Assembly (NCBI RefSeq): GCF_001070855.1
Contig: NZ_JVLH01000003.1
Span: 1-64,000 of the forward strand
Direction of reading: 5' to 3'
Source of the DNA: Trueperella pyogenes
GTDB lineage: Bacteria > Actinomycetota > Actinomycetes > Actinomycetales > Actinomycetaceae
DNA: 64,000 nucleotides
In this document: positions 51,221 to 59,894 of the stretch, in pieces
Layout: the number at the start of each line of letters is the position of its first letter
Position numbering within the stretch: the stretch's first letter is position 1
Position numbers and translations under genes: made by a program
The notes under the pieces: model-generated
Told to the model about the DNA's origin: nothing
The model's input: only the letters and a program-made list of their open reading frames with translations
Databases searched by the model: none

Positions 51221-52492
51221 TCAGTTTTGACTCGGATCCAAAGCCATATGAGAATCTTTAATCCGGGCTGCAGGAGTGAAAGCCAACGCGACACCAGCAA
51301 GCACTGACAGAACAACGAAGATATACATTGCCGCTTCGACACCCACAACAGACGCAAGAAGACCAGCAGCGACTGACCCCAGGGGCATCACTCCCCACAC
51401 CGCGAAACGGAAGGTCGCATTCATGCGTCCAAGCATCCACTTGGGGCAGATCTCCTGCCGCAAACTCATCTGCGTCACGTTGTAGATGGTGATGAAATAC
51501 GAATACACGACTCCCGCACCAGCAATTACCCAGCCCGCGATCTCGGGCACATGAAGTGCCGCCGGCTGCAAGACAAGGATCGAGACTCCAATGACGTAAG
51601 TGATCACAATGCAACGACCGATTCCCAGGCGCCCAAGCCACAGGGAACGAGTCATCGCCCCAAGAATGCCACCAAGTGCTCCCGCGCTCAGAAGGACCCC
51701 CAATTGCGTCGCATTCATGCCCAGCGTTCGAAGCACCAAAATCGGCAAGAGAACGCGCAGCCCTGAACCCGTAAAAGCAGCAAAGGAGATGCAGGAGAAT
51801 AGGGGGAAAAGCAGAGGCTCATGTCGAACGAAACTCAACCCCTCGCGGATTTGTGCAAGCAAAGAGGCACTAGGGCGTGCTGGTTTAGGCTCAGGTGTTC
51901 TAATCCGCCAAATCGCCACCGTCGAGAACACGTAAGTTACTGCGGTGAAAACGTAGGCCAGAGGGGGCGCAAGGACACCCAGAAGCCAGCCGCCTAAACC
52001 AGGTCCACCCGCTGCGCCGACCTGGTACGAGGCCTCGAGTCGGCCATTCGCAGCCGCGATGTACCGCGTGGAGGCAATTGCTGGAACATAGGACTGATAC
52101 GCAACATCAAAGAAGACTGTCGCAAGTCCCAAGAGCGCAGCAACGATCATCAGGTGCGTGAGTGTCAGCGTAAACCACTCATATGCGATCGGAATCGAAA
52201 TGAGCGCAAAAACCCGCGCAAGGTCAGAAACAATCATGACCCGGCGTTTACGCCACCGATCAACCCACGCACCCGCGGGAAGACCAATCAGAAGAAATGC
52301 GAGTGTTTGCAAGCCGGTGAGAACACCGATTTCAGACTCCGTGGCATGCAATATTGAGATAGCGATTGCCGAGGTTGCAAGAGTGGCTACTTGGAAACCA
52401 AACTCGGCTGCGGTCTGGCCGGCCCACAGGTGCATGAAAGCGGAATTGCGCGTGAGAGGATGGCTCAGCAAGCGCCCAAGCACCCTGTTCAC
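51221..52492 (-). CDS. MFS exporter (MFS_3/macrolide-efflux-like)
   Basis: A 423-residue, twelve-TM major facilitator of the EntS/macrolide-efflux type. Features: HLWAGQTAAEFGFQVATLA in TM1, the loop 2-3 motif GLPAGAWVDRWRKRRVMIVSD, and a typical central loop with LREGL-like AQIREGLSFVRHEP. The substrate is unknown, possibly drugs or siderophores. The start is GTG at 52490-52492, very close to GGGGAGA; a second GTG nine bases downstream is better placed. It is preceded by tRNA-Arg on the same strand and followed by the adhesin array. Confidence 0.87.
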   Translation of the reverse strand: MNRVLGRLLSHPLTRNSAFMHLWAGQTAAEFGFQVATLATSAIAISILHATESEIGVLTGLQTLAFLLIGLPAGAWVDRWRKRRVMIVSDLARVFALISIPIAYEWFTLTLTHLMIVAALLGLATVFFDVAYQSYVPAIASTRYIAAANGRLEASYQVGAAGGPGLGGWLLGVLAPPLAYVFTAVTYVFSTVAIWRIRTPEPKPARPSASLLAQIREGLSFVRHEPLLFPLFSCISFAAFTGSGLRVLLPILVLRTLGMNATQLGVLLSAGALGGILGAMTRSLWLGRLGIGRCIVITYVIGVSILVLQPAALHVPEIAGWVIAGAGVVYSYFITIYNVTQMSLRQEICPKWMLGRMNATFRFAVWGVMPLGSVAAGLLASVVGVEAAMYIFVVLSVLAGVALAFTPAARIKDSHMALDPSQN

Positions 52493-52582
52493 TTCTCCCC
52501 CATGCTGCTTTGCGTTATTTCTTCACTACCCCGATGGTGCAACCGCGCAAATCTGGGGAGTCCTCTCCGAATAGAATAATAC

Positions 52583-52608
52583 AAAACGGCCTGAGACCAA
52601 GCCGTTTT
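52583..52608 (-). terminator. Terminator of tRNA-Arg
   Basis: On the minus strand AAAACGGC-N10-GCCGTTTT forms an 8-bp stem whose 3' arm ends in TTTT, 10 bases past the tRNA. Confidence 0.8.
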
Positions 52609-52617
52609 GCACTTCAG

Positions 52618-52690
52618 TGCCCCCGAGACGATTCGAACGTCCGACACCCGCTTTAGGAGAGCGGTGCTCTATCCCCTGAGCTACGAGGGC
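52618..52690 (-). tRNA. tRNA-Arg (anticodon CCT)
   Basis: The minus strand forms a full 73-nt cloverleaf. Acceptor GCCCTCG/CGGGGGC (one U-G pair), D stem GCTC/GAGC, anticodon stem CCGCT/AGCGG with loop CTCCTAA giving anticodon CCT, T stem GGACG/CGTCT with TTCGAAT. Discriminator A; CCA is not encoded. Confidence 0.95.
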
Positions 52691-52756
52691 GCACCCCCAT
52701 AGGGTATCACCCACCTCTTCGTTTCTCAGACTCTCGAAAAACAATGCATATACGCA

Positions 52757-52784
52757 AGCGGCGACACCCGAAGATGTCGCCGCT
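52757..52784. terminator. Hairpin after the UspA gene
   Basis: AGCGGCGACA pairs perfectly with TGTCGCCGCT (10 bp, 8-base loop) just past the UspA stop on the minus strand; no T run on that strand. Confidence 0.65.
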
Positions 52785-52800
52785 ATTTAAAAACGCATTG

Positions 52801-53730
52801 TCAGCGCCTGCTCCACTCCTGCGAAGGATCAGGTGACACATCGTGGTGGGCAGATGGAACCACCATCACCGGGCAGGTTGAGTGCGCGATCACTGTCTGC
52901 GAAGTCGAACCCAATAAGATGCCGGCGAAGCCACCGCGGCCTCGGGTACCAACGACAACCAAATCGACGGCTGTCGAGAACTCAATGAGCAACGATGAGG
53001 GGGACCCGTCCAAAGCATGACGAGCAACCTTGCGCTGGCGCCCATCCAAGGCTGCATCAACAGCGCTATCAAGACCCTCCTTGACATCCTTGAGGAGCTT
53101 GTCGCGATCGATATTGGCTGGCAACCAAGCCATCATCGTCGTACCCGTTGTCATTGGGACTGCGGCAACTGCGGTCAGGCGAGCATCCCACAGCTCGGCC
53201 TCGTCAACCGCACGCTTGAGCGCCGAGGTCGCACCTTCGGACCCATCAGAGCCAACGACAATTCGCTCAATGGGAGTGAAAGCCTTACCCGAGGTGTGAC
53301 GGGGCACAATAACGACCGGGCAATGAGCATGAGCAGGAAGTGCGGAAGACACAGTTCCCAGGAGGCGGTCGGCGAAACCGCCACCACCGCGCGAGCCAAC
53401 GACAATCAAGTCGACTTCGCGAGACATATCGATAAGAATTCCCGCGGGATCACCAGCTTCGACGAGGCCGTGAACGTCAGGAGCGCCAATTTCCTTTGCC
53501 AGGTCAACGCCTTGCTTAACGATCTGCGATGCTCCTTCTTTAAGAGCCGCATCGTCGAGGACCGCATATCCGCCGTCTAGGGTTGCCGCAGCATACGACG
53601 CAACGGCATATGTACAAATAATGTGAAGTCTGCATGAACGAACCTTTGAACGCTCTGCGGCCCACTTGACTGCTGCGAAGCTCTCCTTTGAGCCATCCAC
53701 ACCGACCAAAATCACTTCTGATGTCCCCAT
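52801..53730 (-). CDS. Tandem universal stress protein (UspA family)
   Basis: A 309-residue protein with two UspA domains (about 5-145 and 155-295). Each keeps the ATP-binding G-x2-G-x9-G-S/T motif: VGSRGGGGFADRLLGTVSS and VGTRGRGGFAGILLGSTSQ, so ATP binding by both halves is likely. Tandem UspA proteins of this kind are dormancy and stress regulators in actinobacteria (for example the M. tuberculosis Rv2623 type). The ATG is preceded by GAGGTAG. It stands alone. Confidence 0.93.
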   Translation of the reverse strand: MGTSEVILVGVDGSKESFAAVKWAAERSKVRSCRLHIICTYAVASYAAATLDGGYAVLDDAALKEGASQIVKQGVDLAKEIGAPDVHGLVEAGDPAGILIDMSREVDLIVVGSRGGGGFADRLLGTVSSALPAHAHCPVVIVPRHTSGKAFTPIERIVVGSDGSEGATSALKRAVDEAELWDARLTAVAAVPMTTGTTMMAWLPANIDRDKLLKDVKEGLDSAVDAALDGRQRKVARHALDGSPSSLLIEFSTAVDLVVVGTRGRGGFAGILLGSTSQTVIAHSTCPVMVVPSAHHDVSPDPSQEWSRR

Positions 53731-53888
53731 GACTACCTCCTCGTGATTACGTCACCACTATTTTGCCCTATTCTCACGCGAAATGTCAGCACTTCTGCGA
53801 TTCCACAGCGAAGAAGTGAATATCACGGAGCGCGGGCGGATATAGAAAAGGGGCCGCCGCAGCGACCCCTTCCCTATCACACAAAAAC

Positions 53889-54608
53889 TCAGTAGCGCAC
53901 GAAGCTGTAGTTACCCCACAGCGGCTGGACCTTAGTCACAGAACCGGGGGTGGTAGCCTCGACGACCATTCCGTTGCCTGCGTAGATGCCCACGTGACCG
54001 TAGGCGTGCCACACGAGGTCACCGGGACGCGCTTCAGAAGCGGAGACGAAAGTACCCGCTGCGCCCTGCGCACCAGAGGTACGCGGAATGGAGATACCTG
54101 CACGAGCGTAAACGTACTGGGTGAAGCCAGAGCAGTCGAAGCCCGCGGGGGTAGAGCCACCGTAGACGTAAGGAATGCCGGTGAGCGACAGAGCGATCGA
54201 CACAATGTCGTTACCTGAAGGGTTCAGCGCTGCAGACGAAGTCGCCGAATCGCTCAGATCCGTACGAGTGTAATCACGCGAAGTAGTATTCGTCGTTGCA
54301 ACAGGAGCCGGAGCTTCAGCCGAAGCGGAAACTTCGTCACTAGCAGACCAGGCGATATCCGGGACCGAAACCGTCGTAGGCAGAACGGTCGCGGTGTTGT
54401 TTGAAGTATCGACTGCGGCATCGTGGACGGTGGGGGCTGCGGTTGCAGTACCACCGACGACAGCGGTCAGAGCGAGTCCAGCGGCCGACGCAGCAGCGGT
54501 GCCGCGAAGCGGTGTCTTGAACGCGGTGAGCGTGTCAGCCAAGTCGAAAACAGGGGCCATCGGGCGGCGTGCCTTGCGGTGCCGCGGCGCGGGCTTACCA
54601 GTTGTCAC
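53889..54608 (-). CDS. NlpC/P60 peptidoglycan endopeptidase, secreted
   Basis: A 239-residue cell-wall hydrolase. After a basic N-terminus and a hydrophobic segment (GTAAASAAGLALTAVVGG, near 35-55) comes a Ser/Thr/Ala linker and a C-terminal NlpC/P60 domain (about 130-239) with Cys in GFDCSGFTQYVY and His in AYGHVGIYAGNG. It probably cleaves the D-Glu/meso-DAP bond as RipA and related proteins do. The GTG at 54608 is chosen because AGAGGAG lies 7 bases before it; the longer frame to 54698 would run through the riboswitch. A ydaO-type c-di-AMP riboswitch directly precedes it, linking wall hydrolysis to osmotic and wall-stress signalling. Confidence 0.92.
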   Translation of the reverse strand: MTTGKPAPRHRKARRPMAPVFDLADTLTAFKTPLRGTAAASAAGLALTAVVGGTATAAPTVHDAAVDTSNNTATVLPTTVSVPDIAWSASDEVSASAEAPAPVATTNTTSRDYTRTDLSDSATSSAALNPSGNDIVSIALSLTGIPYVYGGSTPAGFDCSGFTQYVYARAGISIPRTSGAQGAAGTFVSASEARPGDLVWHAYGHVGIYAGNGMVVEATTPGSVTKVQPLWGNYSFVRY

Positions 54609-54624
54609 AAGTAATCTCCTCTTT

Positions 54625-54775
54625 GACCTGCGAGGTGAGCTGTCGGGTTCGGGCGGGAGAGCCCGGCTTGGTTTCCCAAGCTTCACCCCAAGACCCAAGG
54701 GTCGTAAGTGGTTTCCCCGCGTTGAACCTTCGTCTTACCTATTTCTTCGCGGTTCAACCTCGGTTAACGAAGAAC
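54625..54775 (-). promoter_or_regulatory. ydaO/yuaA-type c-di-AMP riboswitch
   Basis: The minus-strand leader of the NlpC/P60 gene carries the conserved blocks of this class in order: CGTTAACCGAGGTTGAACCG, GCGGGGAAACCAC, TTGGGGTGAAGC, the CCCGCCCGAACCCGACAGC block and TCACCTCGCAGG, then AGAGGAG and the GTG start. Actinobacterial ydaO riboswitches typically control NlpC/P60 and Rpf wall hydrolases and turn expression off when c-di-AMP is high. Borders are approximate. Confidence 0.9.
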
Positions 54776-54912
54776 GGTCGGCCAGTGCGGCCACGTATGA
54801 GTTTATCCTACCGCCCCTAAAATGTCACGCCAATGTAACGAAACGATGACGAACATATTACAGGTTTTCTTAAGGTTTTGCAGCTTACTTTCAGAATTGC
54901 TGGTCAGGGAAC

Positions 54913-55602
54913 TTAATTAAGCGTGATGAAAAGGTGTGGAGCAAGCGTCAAGGGCAGTTGAACGGCCTGACCGGGCACTGATTCCTTCCCATCATTGGTG
55001 TGAGTTACCTCAATAACGACCTCACGAGGGTCAGCCTCGAAGTTAATCCGAGCCCCCGGACGCACTCCGCAACGAGCAAAGGCATCCAGCAATTCCGTCT
55101 CTGCTTGGATGGGTTCACCGATTCGGGTCACCGTTCCAGAGGTGGACTCCCCCATTCGCAATGCCAGTTCCATCGAAATGCCGTCTGACACTCCATCCGT
55201 CCCAGGAATTGGGTTTCCATAGGGATCGGTCGTCGGGTTATGAAGAATTTCCCCAAGACGCTGTTCAACCTGGTCCGACATGACGTGCTCCCAGCGACAC
55301 GCTTCCTCATGGGTGTGGGCCCAATCCAAACCGATGACATCAGTCAAAAGACGCTCAGCAAGGCGATGCTTGCGAACAACTTCAATGGCGCGCTCACGCC
55401 CCAGAGCCGTCAGTTCCAACCGCCGGTCCCCCATGACATGCACGAGGCCATCACGTTCCATTCGCCCAATAGTTTGCGAAACCGTGGGGCCAGAGTGCCC
55501 CAATCGCTCAACAATTCGAGCGCGAAGAGGCGTAACACCGTCTTCTTCAAGCTCAAAAATCGTCTTGAGATACATTTCGGTGGTATCGATCAGATCGCTC
55601 AC
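54913..55602 (-). CDS. dtxR: DtxR/IdeR-family metal-dependent repressor
   Basis: A 229-residue iron-dependent regulator with N-terminal winged helix, metal-binding dimerisation domain and C-terminal SH3-like domain. Every metal ligand of C. diphtheriae DtxR is present at the same number: Met10, Cys102, Glu105, His106 (site 2) and His79, Glu83, His98 (site 1). The Cys at 102 favours the iron-sensing branch over the MntR branch. It would repress iron uptake and siderophore genes when iron is plentiful. It is monocistronic between the NlpC/P60 gene and an MFS exporter. Confidence 0.95.
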   Translation of the reverse strand: MSDLIDTTEMYLKTIFELEEDGVTPLRARIVERLGHSGPTVSQTIGRMERDGLVHVMGDRRLELTALGRERAIEVVRKHRLAERLLTDVIGLDWAHTHEEACRWEHVMSDQVEQRLGEILHNPTTDPYGNPIPGTDGVSDGISMELALRMGESTSGTVTRIGEPIQAETELLDAFARCGVRPGARINFEADPREVVIEVTHTNDGKESVPGQAVQLPLTLAPHLFITLN

Positions 55603-55733
55603 GATTCCTCCATAGGTAGTTTCTGACCTCAGAGTACATATTTCCGCGCCATGGTGTTCATTAGCTACGAAAACCGCGCGTCACGGGGAGTCAGGTGAAC
55701 AAGTTCAGCATCAATTGAGATAAGCCGATGTTT

Positions 55734-57017
55734 CTAATTCCCCATAAGGGGATCGTAATGAGCATTCGGGTTCTCAATTTCAATGGGGTGCGCACCCGCG
55801 CGAACATGTAAATGGATATCCCACCGTTTCATACACACCGCTGCGGCAATAATCGTCACAAGCACGGTTGAAACAGAACCCACCCAAATTGACGCACGGG
55901 CATCAATCACTTGACCAATCCACCCGACAAAGGGAGCGCCGATAGGTGTCGACCCCATGACGACCATGCCGTACAGAGCCAAAACCCGTCCACGTACGTC
56001 TTCTGCAGTCGTGGTTTGAACCGCCGCATTTGCAGAAGTGAGCATGGTGATCATGGCAAAACCCGTCGGAATGCACATGATCCCATAGGTTTCATAGGTG
56101 GGAGTAAATGCCAGAATCGTTGATACAACGCCCAATGCAATAGTTGAGCCAACGACCAAACGAAGGCGCGGAAGCTTCCGCCGCGCAGCAAAAAGTGCCC
56201 CAGAAAACGATCCGACCGCAATCAGTGCACTCAACATACCGTACTGGCCCGCTCCCCTATGGAATACCGTTGTCGCCATGACAGCCGTCGTAAGCTGCTG
56301 ATTTAAGGCCAAAGCCGAAGCAAAACCAACTACAACAATGATCAAAATAAGATCGGGACGGCCTCGTAAATACACAAGCCCCTCACGCAGCTGCCCTTTC
56401 TTCCGAGGAACCGGCCGACGAGGCACTAAATCCTTATGGCGAATTGATGTCGTGAACATCGCGGCAATCAGGAACATTCCCGAGTTCACAAAGAAGACCC
56501 AGGCCTCGCCCACCCAATCAATCATCAGGCCCGAAATTGCGGGGCCTACCAGACGGGCAAAATTAAAAGCAACAGAGTTGAGCGCCACAGCGTTCGTGAT
56601 CGATGAAGCGGGAACAAGCTCGGAAACAAAAGCCTGGCGCGCAGGAGAATCAAAAGCTGCGGCAACTCCCCCGCCAAAGGCTAAGGCATACACCAGCCAC
56701 AGATGCGCATGCCCCGTAAAAACCATAATTCCCAAGAGCAGGCCGAAAACACCGAAAGATGTCTGGGTGACCTGGATGATTCCTTTGCGATCAAGACGGT
56801 CAACCACGACGCCCGCATAGGGACTCAAAAGAAGAATGGGGAGAAATTGAAGAGCTGTGACGACACCGATTTGGAAAGAGGAATTCTGCGTCAATACGGT
56901 CAAAACAAGCCAGTCCTGAGCGACGCGCTGCATCCACTGGGCAGAAGCAGCCAGCACATTGGCGACAAACCAATGCCGGAAACTCCGGTACTCAAATGAC
57001 TGAAAAGTTCGTGACAC
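55734..57017 (-). CDS. MFS exporter (EntS/MFS_3 type)
   Basis: About 427 residues, twelve TM segments. Conserved EntS-type stretches: TFQSFEYRSFRHWFVANVLA in TM1, LLSPYAGVVVDRLDRKGIIQ in loop 2-3, DSPARQAFVSELVPASSITN and TTAEDVRGRVLALYGMVVMG. Such proteins export siderophores or drugs; proximity to dtxR makes a siderophore plausible but unproven. The start is uncertain: homology begins near the GTG at 57017, with GGGGG upstream, and the frame up to 57101 overlaps the terminator of the purine permease and is rejected. Confidence 0.85.
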   Translation of the reverse strand: MSRTFQSFEYRSFRHWFVANVLAASAQWMQRVAQDWLVLTVLTQNSSFQIGVVTALQFLPILLLSPYAGVVVDRLDRKGIIQVTQTSFGVFGLLLGIMVFTGHAHLWLVYALAFGGGVAAAFDSPARQAFVSELVPASSITNAVALNSVAFNFARLVGPAISGLMIDWVGEAWVFFVNSGMFLIAAMFTTSIRHKDLVPRRPVPRKKGQLREGLVYLRGRPDLILIIVVVGFASALALNQQLTTAVMATTVFHRGAGQYGMLSALIAVGSFSGALFAARRKLPRLRLVVGSTIALGVVSTILAFTPTYETYGIMCIPTGFAMITMLTSANAAVQTTTAEDVRGRVLALYGMVVMGSTPIGAPFVGWIGQVIDARASIWVGSVSTVLVTIIAAAVCMKRWDIHLHVRAGAHPIEIENPNAHYDPLMGN

Positions 57018-57070
57018 AAAAGCCCCCACACCGCTCAAGACTGCTTTTGCAGGATACGCCCAAATACAGG

Positions 57071-57100
57071 TGTGGGGGCCGACACATGCCGGCCCCCACA
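57071..57100 (-). terminator. Terminator of the AzgA permease gene
   Basis: TGTGGGGGCCG pairs perfectly with CGGCCCCCACA (11 bp, 8-base loop) 17 bases past the permease stop on the minus strand. Confidence 0.75.
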
Positions 57101-57116
57101 AAAGGCGAATAACGGA

Positions 57117-58562
57117 TCAGGCTCCCAAAGCAGCCCGAATCGGACCCAAAAGGAAGTAGACCACGAAGAGGATCGAGGTCAGCCACATCAGCGGGTGAAT
57201 CTTACGAGCCTTGCCCAGAGTGATCTGAATGACTGTGTAGGCAATGAAGCCAACACCGATACCCACCGAGATCGAGTAGGCGAAAGGCATGAAGGCGATG
57301 GTCAAGAAGCCGGGGATTGCATACTCCGGATCCTTCCAATCAACCTCAAGAACCTGAGCCATCATGAGGAAGCCAACGAAGACCAGTGCGGTCGAGGCGG
57401 CCTCTGTCGGGACAAGCTGAACCAGGGGCGAAAGGAAGGTGGACAGCAGGAAGAGGACACCGGTGACAACCGAGGCCAAACCAGTACGCGCACCCTCGCC
57501 AACACCGGCGGTCGACTCAATGTAGGAGGTGTTCGAAGAGACACCGCCCAGACCACCTGCAGCAGCGGCCAAGGAGTCTATGAGCAGAATACGGCTGGAG
57601 TGAGGCGGGTTTCCGCCCTCGTCCAGAAGACCACCCTCGGCACCGACAGCAACCATCGTTCCCATGGTGTCAAAGAAGTCTGCAAGCATCAGCGAGAAAA
57701 TCAGCAGAAGAACCGAAACGACGCCGAGCTTTCCGAAGGCGCCGAAGAAATCGATCTGGAAGAGCGAGTTAAAGCTGGGGATCGAAATCGGAGAGCCGCT
57801 CAGTGCTGGAACGGTCTGTCCCCAACCGGTAGGAGAGTTCTCACTACGTACGGGAAGGTGAACGAAGAGCTGGAGGATCGCTGCCAAAACCGTGGAAGTG
57901 ATAAGGCCGATGAGCATTGCGCCCTTGACCTTGCGCACGTACAAGATGATGGTCAGACCAAGGCCGACAACGAAGACCAAGGTTGGCCATCCCTGCAGGG
58001 AGCCATTAATACCAAGCTGAACCGGGGTTGCGCCTGCACGAATGATACCCGCGTTAATCAGGCCAACCAGGGTAATAAAAAGACCGATACCTACAGAGAT
58101 AGCGGTCTTGATCTGGTACGGAACTGCGCGGAAGACCGCGTCTCGGAATCCTGTCAGAACGAGAAGGGTAATGAGGATACCCTCCCAGAAGATCAGGCCC
58201 ATGGCCTCTTGGAAGGTTAGTCCTGAACCAAGGACCAAGGTGAAGGCAACGATTGCGTTGAGGCCAAGACCTGCGGCCAGCGCCAGCGGGTAGTTCGCAA
58301 CGACACCCATGAGGATGGTCATGATGCCCGCGACAAGTGCGGTGCCTGCAGCAATTCCTGCGGGAGTGATGGAGCCGTCTTGAGGCAGAGCGGCCGAAAG
58401 AATCGAGGGGTTAACAACAAGGATGTAGGCCATTGCGAAGAAGGTGACCACGCCACCTCGGATTTCGCGACCAATTGTGGATCCACGTTCAGTGATGTGG
58501 AAGAAAGTGTCAATGGAATTCAGTGGCTTTGCGCTCGATGGCGCTTTCTCTTGTGTGCTCAC
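57117..58562 (-). CDS. AzgA-family adenine/guanine/hypoxanthine permease (NCS2)
   Basis: About 481 residues; imports purine bases by proton symport. Signatures: REIRGGVVTFFAMAYILVVN at the N-terminus, AAGLGLNAIVAF, the DFFDTMGTMVAVG motif (AzgA family) and SSNTSYIESTAGVGEGARTG. The start is taken at the GTG at 58562, after which homology begins; a TTG at 58592 is possible but lacks a ribosome site. It stands alone before DUF3027 and ends in a hairpin. With two NCS1 permeases in the window, it adds to a marked capacity for purine and ureide uptake. Confidence 0.93.
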   Translation of the reverse strand: MSTQEKAPSSAKPLNSIDTFFHITERGSTIGREIRGGVVTFFAMAYILVVNPSILSAALPQDGSITPAGIAAGTALVAGIMTILMGVVANYPLALAAGLGLNAIVAFTLVLGSGLTFQEAMGLIFWEGILITLLVLTGFRDAVFRAVPYQIKTAISVGIGLFITLVGLINAGIIRAGATPVQLGINGSLQGWPTLVFVVGLGLTIILYVRKVKGAMLIGLITSTVLAAILQLFVHLPVRSENSPTGWGQTVPALSGSPISIPSFNSLFQIDFFGAFGKLGVVSVLLLIFSLMLADFFDTMGTMVAVGAEGGLLDEGGNPPHSSRILLIDSLAAAAGGLGGVSSNTSYIESTAGVGEGARTGLASVVTGVLFLLSTFLSPLVQLVPTEAASTALVFVGFLMMAQVLEVDWKDPEYAIPGFLTIAFMPFAYSISVGIGVGFIAYTVIQITLGKARKIHPLMWLTSILFVVYFLLGPIRAALGA

Positions 58563-58677
58563 TCCCCAAATAATCGCTGAAAAAACGCTCAAAGTGAAGC
58601 GCTTATCATCCAGCGAGATGCACTTTGATTTCCCGGATCGACCTGCTTATAGTTCTTGTTTAGAACCAGTTTCGTTC

Positions 58678-59439
58678 TCAGGACCCGATTCGCTCAGATT
58701 CAACAAGGAAATCGTTGATACGCGAGGGGCGAACCGGCCAATCCGTTCCATTGTTCGGCACATCAGTTTCAGAGTGTGCACCGCAGGTGTGATCCAAACT
58801 CACGACACAGCCATCATCTTGTGCCCATTCATTTGCACAGACACCAAAGACCAGACGCATCGAACCGGACATCTTCATGAGGAAGCCACAGGTCGAACAG
58901 GTCTGCTTGGGGCGACGACCACGCTTCGGTCCACGATCCGAGGCGTACCAGCGCTTTGCAGCATCGTCGTGACCTTTATCAGAAAGAACGCGAACGCGTC
59001 CCAATCCCAACTCGCGATCCGTTGGCAAATCCGGATCTTCACCGGTGTCCTCAAGCCCCGAAATCAGGCGATCATCATCGTCACGGTACGGCAGAACATC
59101 CTCACGGCTCACATCACCCGGCTGCAGGCGCTCCTCCCACGGGAGCCACTCGGGTGCCAAAAGTGCACCGGAACCGGGTACCAAATCAACTTCACACACC
59201 GTGATCTTCCGCGAGCGCGGAACGCGCGTCAAAATGACCGACCAACGCCAGCCGACATAACCGGCATCGTTACAGGCGAAGTAGTGAGTACCAAGGCGCT
59301 CGGCATTCATTTCGAAAGAAAGATGCTCCCCTACCGAGGCTTCTCCCCCAACTTCGACCGCGTTTTCACGCGCAAAATCCACCGCTTGGGCGAGCTGCTG
59401 ATCCATTCGCCCACGCGCGGACGCAGTTTTTTCAGGCAT
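58678..59439 (-). CDS. DUF3027 family protein
   Basis: A 253-residue actinobacterial DUF3027 protein of unknown role. Visible blocks: VGEHLSFEMNAERLGTHYFA, YVGWRWSVILTRVPRSRKIT, LAPEWLPWEERLQPGD, and a C-terminal Cys cluster (CSTCGFL, GVCANE, CGAHSE) that could bind zinc, as in a small treble-clef finger. It overlaps the end of the cold-shock gene by 8 bases; AGAGGA lies before the ATG at 59439. DUF3027 beside a cold-shock gene is conserved in actinobacteria, so a role in RNA or translation under stress is reasonable inference. Confidence 0.85.
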   Translation of the reverse strand: MPEKTASARGRMDQQLAQAVDFARENAVEVGGEASVGEHLSFEMNAERLGTHYFACNDAGYVGWRWSVILTRVPRSRKITVCEVDLVPGSGALLAPEWLPWEERLQPGDVSREDVLPYRDDDDRLISGLEDTGEDPDLPTDRELGLGRVRVLSDKGHDDAAKRWYASDRGPKRGRRPKQTCSTCGFLMKMSGSMRLVFGVCANEWAQDDGCVVSLDHTCGAHSETDVPNNGTDWPVRPSRINDFLVESERIGS

Positions 59440-59806
59440 CAAAATCCTCTGCAACGGCCCGCATGACCTTCGCGATCTTTGCTGCATTTTCCGGGTAGTG
59501 TCCGCGGCGCAAAGATTCAGAAGAGGCATCGAGCAGTTTAATTAAGTCTTCGACGACGGGCACCATAGTTTCGGGCTTACGTCGTTGGGCACGCGCCACG
59601 GAGTGCGGCGTGGAAATAATACGAACCGACAGCGCCTGCGGCCCCTTGCGCCCATCGGCAACTCCGTATTCAACACGGGTTCCGGGACGAGGCGTCACTC
59701 CTTCAGGCAGCGCGGAAGAGTGCAGGAAAACCTGACCACCGTCTTCTCCCATAATGAAGCCAAAACCGCGCTCAGCATCAAAAAACTTCACCTTACCAGT
59801 GGGCAT
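59432..59806 (-). CDS. Cold-shock protein with C-terminal extension
   Basis: A 124-residue protein: cold-shock domain (1-65) with RNP1 GFGFI and RNP2 VFLHSSAL, followed by a ~60-residue helical extension not found in classical CspA (about 67 residues). The first residues MPTGKVKFFDAERGFGF are typical of the CspB-like actinobacterial type. AAGGAG precedes the ATG at 59806. It binds single-stranded RNA/DNA, an RNA chaperone. It is the first gene of the Csp-DUF3027 operon. Confidence 0.92.
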   Translation of the reverse strand: MPTGKVKFFDAERGFGFIMGEDGGQVFLHSSALPEGVTPRPGTRVEYGVADGRKGPQALSVRIISTPHSVARAQRRKPETMVPVVEDLIKLLDASSESLRRGHYPENAAKIAKVMRAVAEDFDA

Positions 59807-59887
59807 CCTGTGCACTCCTTCCTGTGTCGTCGGCTAAGGACGTATCCTCCATCATAGATGGCACGTCAATCAAACGCTTCTTAGCCG

Positions 59888-59893
59888 TAAACT
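59888..59893 (+). promoter_or_regulatory. -10 box of a probable leaderless TPM gene
   Basis: TAAACT ends 7 bases before the ATG at 59901; no ribosome site is present. A transcript would begin at or next to the ATG. Confidence 0.4.
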
Positions 59894-59894
59894 A

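Noticed and set aside
54609-54698. Upstream start of the NlpC/P60 protein
   Set aside because: The segment is part of the c-di-AMP riboswitch; the GTG at 54608 has a proper ribosome site.
57018-57101. Upstream start of the second MFS exporter
   Set aside because: It would run through the purine permease terminator hairpin, and the extra residues are Trp/Cys/Pro-rich with no resemblance to the family.
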